Positions 1-6,616 of a stretch of DNA of 64,000 nucleotides are shown one piece after another; the first letter of the stretch is position 1; every line of letters begins with the position of its first letter. Location of the stretch: the NCBI GenBank assembly GCA_002021875.1, contig CP018627.1, positions 10,478,001 to 10,542,000 on the forward strand. The letters run 5' to 3'. A program made the position numbers and the translations under genes. The notes under the pieces were generated by a model. The model ran no database searches. It saw only the letters and a program-made list of their open reading frames with translations, and was not told the origin of the DNA. Origin of the DNA: Streptomyces hygroscopicus (GTDB lineage: Bacteria; Actinomycetota; Actinomycetes; Streptomycetales; Streptomycetaceae).

Positions 1-1
1 C

Positions 2-751
2 ATCTGCGCATACGTCGCTAACTTGATGGGTGTCCGCGACCTCGCGTACGCCTCGATTGGACACGCGCAGCGCGCCGCCGAGAACGCAGGCGACGAGCTG
101 CGGCAGGCGCTCGTCACCTCGGGCCGATCCTGGGTCTACCTGCGGGACGCGCGGCTACCCGAGGCGCTCGAACTCGCCGAGAAGGCCGCCGTCGACATCG
201 AGCCGCGGTTCTCGAAGGCGACTCCCGAGCAGCTCACGGTCTACGGCTCACACGTGAATTTCGCCGCGGTCGTTGCCTCGCGTATGGGCAATAAGGACCG
301 GGCGGCCGACTTCCTGTCGCAGTCGCACGCGGCAGGCGCTCGCATGGGGCAGGAGGTGCGGGCGCACGGAACCCTGTTCGGGCCGGTTTCGGCGACGACG
401 CAGGCCGTCGGCATTAACGTCTCGCTGGGCCAGACTGGCAAGGCACTCGCCCTGATCGACGGGATTACCAACGGCGACACAGTGCAGCTCAGTGAGGCAG
501 CACAGCACCGGTACGCGCTCGATAAAGCCATGGCGCAGGCCGACGCGAAGATGTGGGATGCCAGCCTCGACACGCTCGAGGGGGCGCTGCGCTCGGCACC
601 TCATTGGGCCCGGCATCAAGCGCTGCCGCAGGTGATCGTGTCGAAGGTCGGCAGGGCATCGACTACTCGCCTTCGGCGCGTGTCCAAGTTGATCGGCGCC
701 GGTCCGGCTCTGTCTGGGTTCCCGACGGCGACAGCCAAGAACGCTCTCTGA
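2..751 (+). CDS. TPR-type transcriptional regulator, C-terminal part (5' end outside window)
   Basis: The reading frame is open to the left edge of the window, so the N-terminus, where a helix-turn-helix would lie, is missing. The visible 249 residues are helical repeats of TPR type: paired helices with A/L/G-rich spacing, such as the stretches around ALELAEKAAVD and NKDRAADFLSQSHAAG. This architecture is common in Streptomyces XRE-family regulators with a C-terminal TPR sensor. That family assignment is inference, because the DNA-binding part cannot be seen. The last 20 or so residues (SKLIGAGPALSGF...) are less helical. The gene precedes an operator-like intergenic region and a four-gene cassette in the same direction, so it is a candidate regulator of them. 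A TTG at 23 is an internal in-frame codon, not a supported start. Confidence 0.6.
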   Translation: MCAYVANLMGVRDLAYASIGHAQRAAENAGDELRQALVTSGRSWVYLRDARLPEALELAEKAAVDIEPRFSKATPEQLTVYGSHVNFAAVVASRMGNKDRAADFLSQSHAAGARMGQEVRAHGTLFGPVSATTQAVGINVSLGQTGKALALIDGITNGDTVQLSEAAQHRYALDKAMAQADAKMWDASLDTLEGALRSAPHWARHQALPQVIVSKVGRASTTRLRRVSKLIGAGPALSGFPTATAKNAL

Positions 752-761
752 CGCAAGATTC

Positions 762-854
762 AGTCGTACGTCACGTACGACTCTTCGCCCGCCAAGAGCG
801 TCGAGTCGTACGTGACGAGCGAGTTCGCCCTCGACGGGTTCCGAAAGTCGTACG
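762..854. repeat. Three direct 9-mers at exact 42-bp spacing plus an inverted copy (candidate operator array)
   Basis: AGTCGTACG occurs at 762-770, 804-812 and 846-854, each start exactly 42 bp after the previous one, which is about four helical turns. The first copy is also the left arm of a perfect inverted repeat: AGTCGTACG (762-770), spacer tca, CGTACGACT (774-782). The array lies between the stop of the TPR regulator and the next gene. Regular helical phasing of a palindromic half-site is what a cooperatively binding regulator or an iteron array would show. Which protein binds is unknown; the upstream regulator is the obvious candidate. Confidence 0.6.
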
Positions 855-860
855 CCCCCT

Positions 861-899
861 GCCTGTACGGATACTCGCAGTAGCGAGACCGTTACAGGC
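861..899 (+). promoter_or_regulatory. Long hairpin ending directly at the start codon of the next gene
   Basis: GCCTGTA (861-867) pairs with TACAGGC (893-899), CGG (868-870) with CCG (889-891), and CTCGC (874-878) with GCGAG (883-887) around an AGTA loop. This gives 15 base pairs with two small irregularities. The hairpin ends on the base before the ATG at 900 and would bury any ribosome-binding site; no clear Shine-Dalgarno sequence is visible. It could be a terminator of the preceding gene (there is no T tract), a translational control hairpin, or a DNA operator. Confidence 0.45.
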
Positions 900-1328
900 A
901 TGATCGATACATCGACCACGTCCAAAAGGACGCCGGCACAGTCGCGCCGGCGTCGCGCCTTATACAACGCGTCAAACTGGCGCACGACAGTCGTGCTGTA
1001 CGCCTGCACCACCGACCCGCGTACAACATCAACTAAGGCTCTCGAGGTACTGCTTCGGTATGCGGCCGCCCGAGAGTGGGAAGTAGCCGAGGCCATCCTC
1101 GACCCGTCGCCTCTTACGACGCCCATCTTCGAGCGCGAGCACTGGGCCACCGTGCGGGATGCCATCACCGAAAGGCGCGCCGAGGGCATCGTCGCCCTTC
1201 GAGGGCATGCCTGCGAGGCAGGCACGGCGACCCACGCCGAACTGTCGGACTGGCTCGCACAGCGCGCCGCCTTTCTCTCTGTCGCCGAGGTCACGTCGCG
1301 CGACCGCGCCGAGAGGACGCCAGCATGA
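900..1328 (+). CDS. Hypothetical protein, first gene of a coupled four-gene cassette
   Basis: A 142-residue protein I do not recognise with confidence. After a basic N-terminus (residues 5-22) there is an alternating beta/alpha pattern: WRTTVVLYACTT, then helix ALEVLLRYAAAREWEVAEAI, then TVRDAITERRAEGIVAL. This loosely resembles the nucleotide-like fold of serine-recombinase N-terminal domains, but no catalytic serine motif is obvious. The ATG at 900 follows the hairpin at 861-899 without a clear Shine-Dalgarno sequence. The stop overlaps the next start as ATGA. It probably forms one transcription unit with the next three genes. Confidence 0.65.
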   Translation: MIDTSTTSKRTPAQSRRRRALYNASNWRTTVVLYACTTDPRTTSTKALEVLLRYAAAREWEVAEAILDPSPLTTPIFEREHWATVRDAITERRAEGIVALRGHACEAGTATHAELSDWLAQRAAFLSVAEVTSRDRAERTPA

Positions 1329-1864
1329 GCGCTCCTGACGCGCTGCCACAGCGCGCACCCGGGGCGGCCGCCCAGATCAGCGAGGCGGCGCTCGCCGACG
1401 GCGGGTTCGACGGGTTCCTGCCGATCGAGTGGCTCAAAGGGACCGGCATCAGCATGAGCAATGTTGCCTATGACTGGGCGACCGGGCAGCTCGCTGAGAT
1501 CCCAATCGGCAAGGTATGGGACGTCGTACGGGTGCCGCGCACAGAGGGATGGGAAGTTGTGCGGCAGCTTCGAGTGATGTGCGCACCCATCGGCCCCGTT
1601 CTCCACACCGAGGACGCCGTCGAGTTCCTTGTGCCGGTCGGCTCCGCGGACGACTGGGACCTGCCCGACTCAAGCGTGCTGCAAGTGGGCGCGATCCTTC
1701 ACGCCCCGCACCCGGCGGTCGTCGCCCCCCACACGCGGAACGCGAAGTCGTGGATCGTCGCGCCCCGCGCCGAGAACGTGCTCACCGACGCCGCTGATCT
1801 GTACGGCGCATACGTCGCCGCTCGTGCGAGGATCCTGCCCCGCAGCGGGAGGGCACACCGTTGA
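1325..1864 (+). CDS. Hypothetical protein, second gene of the coupled cassette
   Basis: 179 residues starting at an ATG that overlaps the upstream stop by four bases, so translation is probably coupled. The same frame is open further upstream, but that part lies antiparallel in phase to the first gene and has no support. The protein is soluble with no signal peptide or membrane segment. It has mixed alpha/beta character, with a central part rich in aromatic residues and valines (KVWDVVRVPRTEGWEVVRQL) and an AVEFLVPVG...DDWDLPDSSVL stretch. I do not recognise a family. Similar small soluble proteins next to XRE regulators are common in Streptomyces genomes and are mostly of unknown function. 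Confidence 0.65.
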   Translation: MSAPDALPQRAPGAAAQISEAALADGGFDGFLPIEWLKGTGISMSNVAYDWATGQLAEIPIGKVWDVVRVPRTEGWEVVRQLRVMCAPIGPVLHTEDAVEFLVPVGSADDWDLPDSSVLQVGAILHAPHPAVVAPHTRNAKSWIVAPRAENVLTDAADLYGAYVAARARILPRSGRAHR

Positions 1865-2535
1865 TCAAGGCATTCACCTGCTACGGCTGCCGGCGCCCGA
1901 CCGACAGAGTGTCGCCGATAACCGAAGACGCTGGAACCGGCCCCGGCCCAACCCGCTTCGTGTGCGACGAATGCAAGCCCCCTCAGCCCGCCCGCGTCGT
2001 TCCTCTCAAGCGGATCGACCCGACCGCCCCCGATCTGCCGCCGTTGACGGCCGGGCTGATCGCCCGGATCAACGTCCGCACGTGGCTCGACCACACGGCC
2101 GACGACAACGTGTTCTCGGTCATGATGCTCACCTACCCGGCGCCGCAGTTCGAGGACGTCAACGCCCACGCGATCGAGCGCACCATGCGAGGGGTCGCCG
2201 CCTCTCTGGGCGCCGTCCCCTTCGGTCAGCCCTTACCAGCAGTCGGCGCCCGCGTCGTGGCGAGCGGCGGAGAGGCGCTCGTATGGTTCTCTGGCTGTCC
2301 GTGGGCGTTGAAGCTGACGCATCCTCGATGGGTGCGGACGATCAACAAGTTCGGGCGTGTACTCCTGGCGGTCGGGCTCGATGAGCTTTCGCCGGTCGCG
2401 TCGAAATCCGAAGTTGACGAGTACATAGAGGGCGCTCGCCAGTGCGGGCGCATGCATGTCGCCCTCGCTGACGTCGGATCATCGGTCCGCGAGGCGCGAC
2501 GTGCCACCCTTGCGCTACCTGGGGGCGACCGGTGA
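1861..2535 (+). CDS. Hypothetical protein with N-terminal zinc-ribbon-like Cys pairs
   Basis: 224 residues with a TTG start that overlaps the previous stop as TTGA. The N-terminus carries CYGC (residues 7-10) and CDEC (residues 35-38), a CxxC...CxxC arrangement that could bind one zinc ion. The remainder (about 65-220) is globular with no recognised motif. Start choice rests on the four-base overlap shared by all genes of this cassette. Function is unknown. The zinc ribbon and the association with a TPR regulator would suit a DNA- or protein-binding accessory factor, but that is only inference. Confidence 0.65.
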   Translation: MIKAFTCYGCRRPTDRVSPITEDAGTGPGPTRFVCDECKPPQPARVVPLKRIDPTAPDLPPLTAGLIARINVRTWLDHTADDNVFSVMMLTYPAPQFEDVNAHAIERTMRGVAASLGAVPFGQPLPAVGARVVASGGEALVWFSGCPWALKLTHPRWVRTINKFGRVLLAVGLDELSPVASKSEVDEYIEGARQCGRMHVALADVGSSVREARRATLALPGGDR

Positions 2536-3161
2536 CCAGTACGCCGAGTCGGCCCGATATCGTCCCGTACATCACGACATGGAGCGGCGAGGACGCGATC
2601 GACGAGACGATCGTGCTTGCAAGTGCCTTCGGGATCGCCTACGCCGACGAGACGTCGGCGGACCGCGACAGCCGCGGTGTTCTGTGGAGCCGACGCACCG
2701 TCGCCCCAGGCGCAGGACAACCGAGTTTCGGAAACGTCCACCCGCACCGACAGCGAGTCGTGATGGAAGCGCTGCTATGTCAGATCTGCGGCGGTCCGGC
2801 CGACCAGGACGAGCGTGGCGTGCTGTGGCTCCTGGAGGACAACCGCGCAGATTGGGAGGGGTGGCCGAACGACGTGCTGACCACCCATCCGCCCGTGTGT
2901 CTTCCGTGCGCACGCAAGGCCGTCACGATGTGCCCGCACTTGCTCGGCAAGTACGTCGCCGTGAGGGTCGGTGCGTCGGATGTCTGCGCCGTCCTCGGAG
3001 TTCCGCACATCCTCACCAGGAGGGGCCTGGCGGTCGGCCGACCCGACGTCGTCGCGCTCACCTCCTCGGACATCAGATGGGTCGTCGCAGGGCAGCTCGT
3101 GCGAGGTCTCGACTCGTGCACGATCGTGGACCTGCAGACCGAGGCCGGCTGCCGTCCCTGA
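2532..3161 (+). CDS. Hypothetical protein with Cys-rich centre, last gene of the coupled cassette
   Basis: 209 residues beginning at a GTG that overlaps the previous stop as GTGA. The middle contains LLCQICGGPAD (about residues 81-91), then a VCLPCA motif and CPHL (about 120-140). These are four or more cysteines plus a histidine in a pattern suggesting a zinc-binding knuckle. The C-terminal part (VAVRVGASDVCAVLGV...) is hydrophobic beta-rich. I have seen this kind of protein repeatedly in Streptomyces beside XRE regulators, always uncharacterised. A perfect 13-bp hairpin four bases after the stop closes the transcription unit. Confidence 0.65.
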   Translation: MTSTPSRPDIVPYITTWSGEDAIDETIVLASAFGIAYADETSADRDSRGVLWSRRTVAPGAGQPSFGNVHPHRQRVVMEALLCQICGGPADQDERGVLWLLEDNRADWEGWPNDVLTTHPPVCLPCARKAVTMCPHLLGKYVAVRVGASDVCAVLGVPHILTRRGLAVGRPDVVALTSSDIRWVVAGQLVRGLDSCTIVDLQTEAGCRP

Positions 3162-3165
3162 GACA

Positions 3166-3209
3166 GGATCGCCCGGCGGCGAGTACCCCCGACTCTCGCC
3201 GGGCGATCC
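3166..3209 (+). terminator. Hairpin terminator of the four-gene cassette
   Basis: A 13-bp perfect stem (3166-3178 with 3197-3209) built on GGATCGCCCGGCG starts four bases after the last stop. There is no T tract, as is usual for Streptomyces terminators. Confidence 0.6.
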
Positions 3210-3216
3210 GCCGACC

Positions 3217-3236
3217 GTTCATCCGTTCGAATGAAC
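3217..3236. repeat. Small inverted repeat in the gap before the integrase-like gene
   Basis: GTTCAT (3217-3222) and ATGAAC (3231-3236) flank an 8-base centre. It sits between the cassette terminator and a second terminator, in a gene-free stretch of about 450 bases. No other function is visible for it. Confidence 0.3.
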
Positions 3237-3391
3237 TCCTGTCATATGCCCTTGAGAAGTGAATCATCCGCATGCTTCGCTTGATCGATTGACCCTCTCG
3301 CCTGTAAGACTCCGCCCGCTGTCCGCAGCACCGGCAAGTTGGGCGGTCCGCTGTCGCTGATCCATTGCCCCACAGTGGAGAGGTGACGACC

Positions 3392-3445
3392 GCGCCCCGA
3401 CCCCCTCGTCTCCGCAAAGACCGGGTCGGGGCGCTGGTTTTCTCT
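3392..3445 (+). terminator. Rho-independent-type terminator with T tract
   Basis: GCGCCCCGACCC (3392-3403) pairs perfectly with GGGTCGGGGCGC (3423-3434) across a 19-base loop, followed by TGGTTTTCTCTT. The T tract makes this a more classical terminator than others in the window. No gene ends immediately before it, so it may terminate read-through from the left cassette or a lost small RNA or tRNA gene. I found no tRNA-like sequence here. Confidence 0.55.
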
Positions 3446-3533
3446 TGTCGCAGGCGAGGGAGATGGGTGCTTTAGGGTGACTGACCGACATCAGCAGAAG
3501 ACGCACGCGGACGACCGTACCGCCGTGATGCCC

Positions 3534-3564
3534 TTGACGAAGACATCGACGGAAGAAATAGTGT
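3534..3564 (+). promoter_or_regulatory. Candidate promoter of the integrase-like gene
   Basis: TTGACG (3534-3539) and TAGTGT (3559-3564) are separated by 19 bases, close to the Streptomyces sigma-HrdB consensus. Just downstream an 11-mer, CTCGATGTCGC, is tandemly duplicated (3574-3584 and 3585-3595). Confidence 0.4.
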
Positions 3565-3615
3565 GCCAAGCGACTCGATGTCGCCTCGATGTCGCGAGGC
3601 TCCCAGGGGGTGGAC

Positions 3616-4182
3616 ATGGCAGCGCGGTCCCAGGCGCGGACGGCGAAGGAGGCGGCGCAGGACCGCTATCCGCGGCCGGTGGTCTCGACGGCGGAGGCGG
3701 AGTGGATCTGGCGGCAGCTCTCGGTGCGGGCGATGGAGGACGGCGCGAAGCCGGAGACCGTACGGCTGGCCGTGGTGGTGGGCCTGGCGCGGGCCAGTGG
3801 CGCCCGGTACGGCGGACTGCTGCGCTGCGGACTGTCGGCGCTGGACCTCGACTCCGGATGGGTGACCATCGAGCACGGCAAGCATCGCGTCCCGCGCCGG
3901 CACGGCCTGGACCGCGGCACCGTGCTGGTGCTGCGCCGCTGGCTGCGGGTGCGGCAGGAGCTCTGCGCCGAGCTGGAGGGGTCGGTGCCGGACGCGCTGC
4001 TGCTGACGGTGCACCACACCCATGACAATGGTGTGACCGTGATCGCCGGGCTGCCCATCACCCGGCAGGGGCTGGTGCTCTCCTGGCGCCGGTTCGTCCA
4101 CCGTACGAACGCCCGGTACGCCGGTCGCCGCCCTCCGTTGCCCACCCGCTTCGAACAGGTCCGCCGGGTCTGGGACACCTGA
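3616..4182 (+). CDS. Tyrosine-recombinase-like protein, lacking the C-terminal catalytic half
   Basis: 188 residues from an ATG preceded by a GGGGGTGG ribosome-binding site; the ATG at 3589 has none. The stretch around ARASGARYGGLLRCGLSALD followed by SGWVTIEHGKHRVPRR resembles the start of a phage-integrase catalytic domain. In that domain an Arg sits in the motif GxRxxELxxL, followed by a beta hairpin carrying a Lys, and then a helix like VLVLRRWLRVRQEL. The downstream HxxR and H/Y motifs needed for recombination are absent; the protein ends at RRVWDT. It is therefore either a decayed integrase or a paralogous DNA-binding protein that kept only half the fold. Its position beside a low-GC cassette fits an old mobile element. 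Confidence 0.5.
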   Translation: MAARSQARTAKEAAQDRYPRPVVSTAEAEWIWRQLSVRAMEDGAKPETVRLAVVVGLARASGARYGGLLRCGLSALDLDSGWVTIEHGKHRVPRRHGLDRGTVLVLRRWLRVRQELCAELEGSVPDALLLTVHHTHDNGVTVIAGLPITRQGLVLSWRRFVHRTNARYAGRRPPLPTRFEQVRRVWDT

Positions 4183-4196
4183 GCCCGTTCCCCGTC

Positions 4197-4262
4197 GGGT
4201 CCCGGCCGGGTCCCGGCCGGGCCGCTGTCGGGCCGCTGTCGGGTCCCGGTCGGGCCGCTTGC
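4197..4262. repeat. Six 11-bp tandem units (minisatellite)
   Basis: Units at 4197, 4208, 4219, 4230, 4241 and 4252 read GGGTCCCGGCC (twice), GGGCCGCTGTC (twice), GGGTCCCGGTC and GGGCCGCTTGC. It lies between the integrase-like stop and the GntR gene. A TGACATTGTACGCT stretch just after it may be promoter DNA for the GntR gene. Confidence 0.7.
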
Positions 4263-4323
4263 GCAACGTGACATTGTACGCTGGCACTCCGCGCCGACTC
4301 GACGTGCCATTCGGAGGGCCGAG

Positions 4324-5010
4324 ATGGGTGAACTCAAGCATCGGAGCCTGGCCACCGTTCAGCATCGGCTGCGCGACCAGGTCGCCCATCAGCTGCGTGC
4401 GGCCCTGATAGCGGGTGAACTCCGGCCGGGCACGGTCTACTCGGCGCCCGGTCTGGCCGCGGACTTCGGGGTCTCGGCCACACCGGTGCGGGAGGCCATG
4501 CTCGACTTGGCCCGCGAGGGTCTGGTCGAGCCGGTGCGCAACAAGGGCTTCCGGATCACCGAGGTGAGCGACCGCGACCTCGACCAGTACACCGAGATCC
4601 GGGCGCTGATCGAGGTCCCGGTCGTGGGCCGGGTCACCCGCACCGCGACCCGCGCCCAGCTCGAAGCGCTCCGCCCGATCGCCCTGGAGATCGTCGAGGC
4701 GGCGGCCGCCCATGACCTCGTCGGCTATCTGGAGGCCGACCGTCGCTTCCACCTCGAACTGCTGGGCCTCAGCGGCAATGACCGCCTCGTCGAGACCGTC
4801 GGCGACCTGCGCAAGCGCTCCCGTCTCTACGGCCTGACCTGGCTCGACGAACACGACCAGCTACTGCCGTCCGCCGAGGAGCACGTGGAACTGCTCGATG
4901 TGATGCTGGCCGGGGACGCCGAGGCGGCGGAGGCATGCATGGCCCGCCACCTCGGCCATGTCCGTTCCCTGTGGGCCCAGGGCCGCGAGGAGGCCGCACG
5001 AGTGACCTGA
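4324..5010 (+). CDS. GntR-family regulator, FCD (FadR) subfamily
   Basis: 228 residues. The N-terminal winged helix (about 15-85) contains the characteristic LRPGTVYSAPGLAADFGVS and TPVREAMLDLAREGLVEP motifs of GntR proteins. The C-terminal FCD ligand domain (about 90-220) shows the expected Asp/His metal-site pattern, including EADRRFHLELLGLSGN, EEHVELLD and ARHLGHV. A good ribosome-binding site, GGAGGG, lies 6 bases before the ATG. FCD regulators respond to small organic acids or amino acids. The neighbouring convergent gene is an Xaa-Pro aminopeptidase, which gives no strong hint of the ligand. A target operator was not identified. Confidence 0.9.
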   Translation: MGELKHRSLATVQHRLRDQVAHQLRAALIAGELRPGTVYSAPGLAADFGVSATPVREAMLDLAREGLVEPVRNKGFRITEVSDRDLDQYTEIRALIEVPVVGRVTRTATRAQLEALRPIALEIVEAAAAHDLVGYLEADRRFHLELLGLSGNDRLVETVGDLRKRSRLYGLTWLDEHDQLLPSAEEHVELLDVMLAGDAEAAEACMARHLGHVRSLWAQGREEAARVT

Positions 5011-5081
5011 CGGGGCGTTGCCCGGCCGGGCCCCTCGGACGGGAGCGGGCCCCTCGGGCGGCAGCGCGGCGCGACCGCGGA

Positions 5082-6473
5082 TCAGCCGGACGGGGACAGC
5101 AGCCGGTCCATCCACTCCTCCACCGCATCGGCCGTGCGGGGCAGGGCCGATGACATCAGGCGGGCGCCGTCGGCCGTGATCACCAGATCGTCCTCGATGC
5201 GCACACCGATCCCGCGCAGTTCGGGCGGCAGGGTCGTGTCGTCGGGCTGGAGGTAGAGACCCGGTTCGACGGTGAGGACCTGGCCCTCCTCCAGGACGCC
5301 GTCCAGGTACTGCTCCGCGCGGGCCCGGGCGCAGTCGTGGACGTCGAGCCCGAGCATATGGCCGGAGCTGCACAGGGTGTAGCGCCGGTGGAGGCCGCTC
5401 TCGGCGGTGAGTGCCTGTGCGGCGGGGACGCGCAGTACGCCCCAGTCGGCGAGGCCCTCGGCGAGCACGGTGGAACAGGCCCGGTGGAAGTCGCGGAAGC
5501 TCGCGCCCGGTTTGAGGGCGGCGATCCCCGCGTCCTGCGCGGCGAGCACCAGCTCGTAGACCCGGCGCTGGACGGGGGAGAAGCGCCCGGACAGCGGGAG
5601 GGTGCGGGTGAGGTCGGCGGTGTACAGCGCGTCGGTCTCCACGCCCGCGTCGAGCAGGAGCAGTTGCCGCGGGTCGAGCGGGCCGTCGTTGCGGGTCCAG
5701 TGCAGCACACAGGCGTGGGCGCCGGCGGCGGCGATGGTCTCGTAGCCGGTGCCGTTGCCCTCGGCGCGGGCGCGTAGCTGGAAGACGCCCTCGATCCAGC
5801 GTTCGCCGCGGGGGTGCCGCAGTGCCGACGGCAGGGCGCGGACGACATCCTCGAAGCCGGTGGCGGTGTGATCCACGGCCTGCTGGAGCTGGGCCACCTC
5901 CCACGGGTCCTTCACCAATCGCAACTCGCTGAGCGCGGAGGCGAGTTCGGGATCGCGGGAGGCGTCCCTGCCGGGGCCGAGGCGGGTGAGGCCGGCCAGG
6001 TGGGCGCAGCGGACGCCGGTCAGCCGCTCGGCCTCGGTCAGGTCGGGGCGGCGGCCGACCCAGAACTCGCCGTACTTGCGGTCCCGGTAGAACTCCCCGC
6101 CCTTCTCGCGTGGTGACCGCGGCCGCAGGTACAGCACCGGCTCGCCGTCCGGCTCCAGGACCAGCACGTGACCGGGCTGGTCCTCGCCGGTCAGCCCGGT
6201 CAGCCAGGCGTACGCACTGTGCGGGCGGAAGCGGTGGTCGCAGTCGTGGGAGCGGACCTTCAGCTCGCCGGCCGGGATGAGCAGCCGCTCGCCGGGGAAG
6301 CGGGCGGCGAGCCGGGCCCGGCGGCCGGTGAGCTGCTCGAAGCCGGGGACCCGGGAGTCATCTGGGGGCGGGGCGGGGGCCCAGCCGTCGGCCATGGAGC
6401 GGGCGAGGGCGTCCGATACGGGCAAGTCATGGCTGCCGGTGTGGAGTTGGGCGGCACGTGCGGTCACGGACAC
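5082..6473 (-). CDS. pepP: Xaa-Pro aminopeptidase (M24B)
   Basis: 463 residues. It has an N-terminal aminopeptidase-P domain (about 35-170; FERLLIPAGELKVRSHDCDHRFRPHSAYAWLTG pattern) and a pita-bread catalytic domain (about 190-450). The five metal ligands of M24 peptidases can be placed: Asp in LLLDAGVE and in YTADLTRT, His in SSGHMLGLDVHD, Glu in TVEPGLYL and Glu in GVRIEDDLVIT. The enzyme removes N-terminal residues preceding proline and is normally cytosolic. Length is slightly below the usual 480-500 residues. It is convergent with the GntR gene, and its 5' end faces the collagenase gene. Two PepP paralogues are typical in Streptomyces. Confidence 0.93.
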   Translation of the reverse strand: MSVTARAAQLHTGSHDLPVSDALARSMADGWAPAPPPDDSRVPGFEQLTGRRARLAARFPGERLLIPAGELKVRSHDCDHRFRPHSAYAWLTGLTGEDQPGHVLVLEPDGEPVLYLRPRSPREKGGEFYRDRKYGEFWVGRRPDLTEAERLTGVRCAHLAGLTRLGPGRDASRDPELASALSELRLVKDPWEVAQLQQAVDHTATGFEDVVRALPSALRHPRGERWIEGVFQLRARAEGNGTGYETIAAAGAHACVLHWTRNDGPLDPRQLLLLDAGVETDALYTADLTRTLPLSGRFSPVQRRVYELVLAAQDAGIAALKPGASFRDFHRACSTVLAEGLADWGVLRVPAAQALTAESGLHRRYTLCSSGHMLGLDVHDCARARAEQYLDGVLEEGQVLTVEPGLYLQPDDTTLPPELRGIGVRIEDDLVITADGARLMSSALPRTADAVEEWMDRLLSPSG

Positions 6474-6512
6474 CTCCGGTGAAGGAAATCTGGATGACCT
6501 TTTCCTGACGCC

Positions 6513-6541
6513 TTGTCAGTGCAATTTCACATTACTATGTT
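6513..6541 (+). promoter_or_regulatory. Candidate promoter of the collagenase gene
   Basis: TTGTCA (6513-6518) and TATGTT (6536-6541) are separated by 17 bases in an unusually A/T-rich stretch between two divergent genes. The start codon lies about 75 bases downstream. Confidence 0.45.
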
Positions 6542-6616
6542 ACAGGTCACACCTCGTGAAGTGAAGGCCATTGCCTCGGGCCCCCACTCACCCCCCACCG
6601 CCTCTTGGAGGTTCAG

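Noticed and set aside
3260..3480. tRNA gene or att site next to the integrase-like gene
   Set aside because: No TPsiC-like GTTCRANYC arm or acceptor stem could be fitted; only terminators and short repeats are visible.
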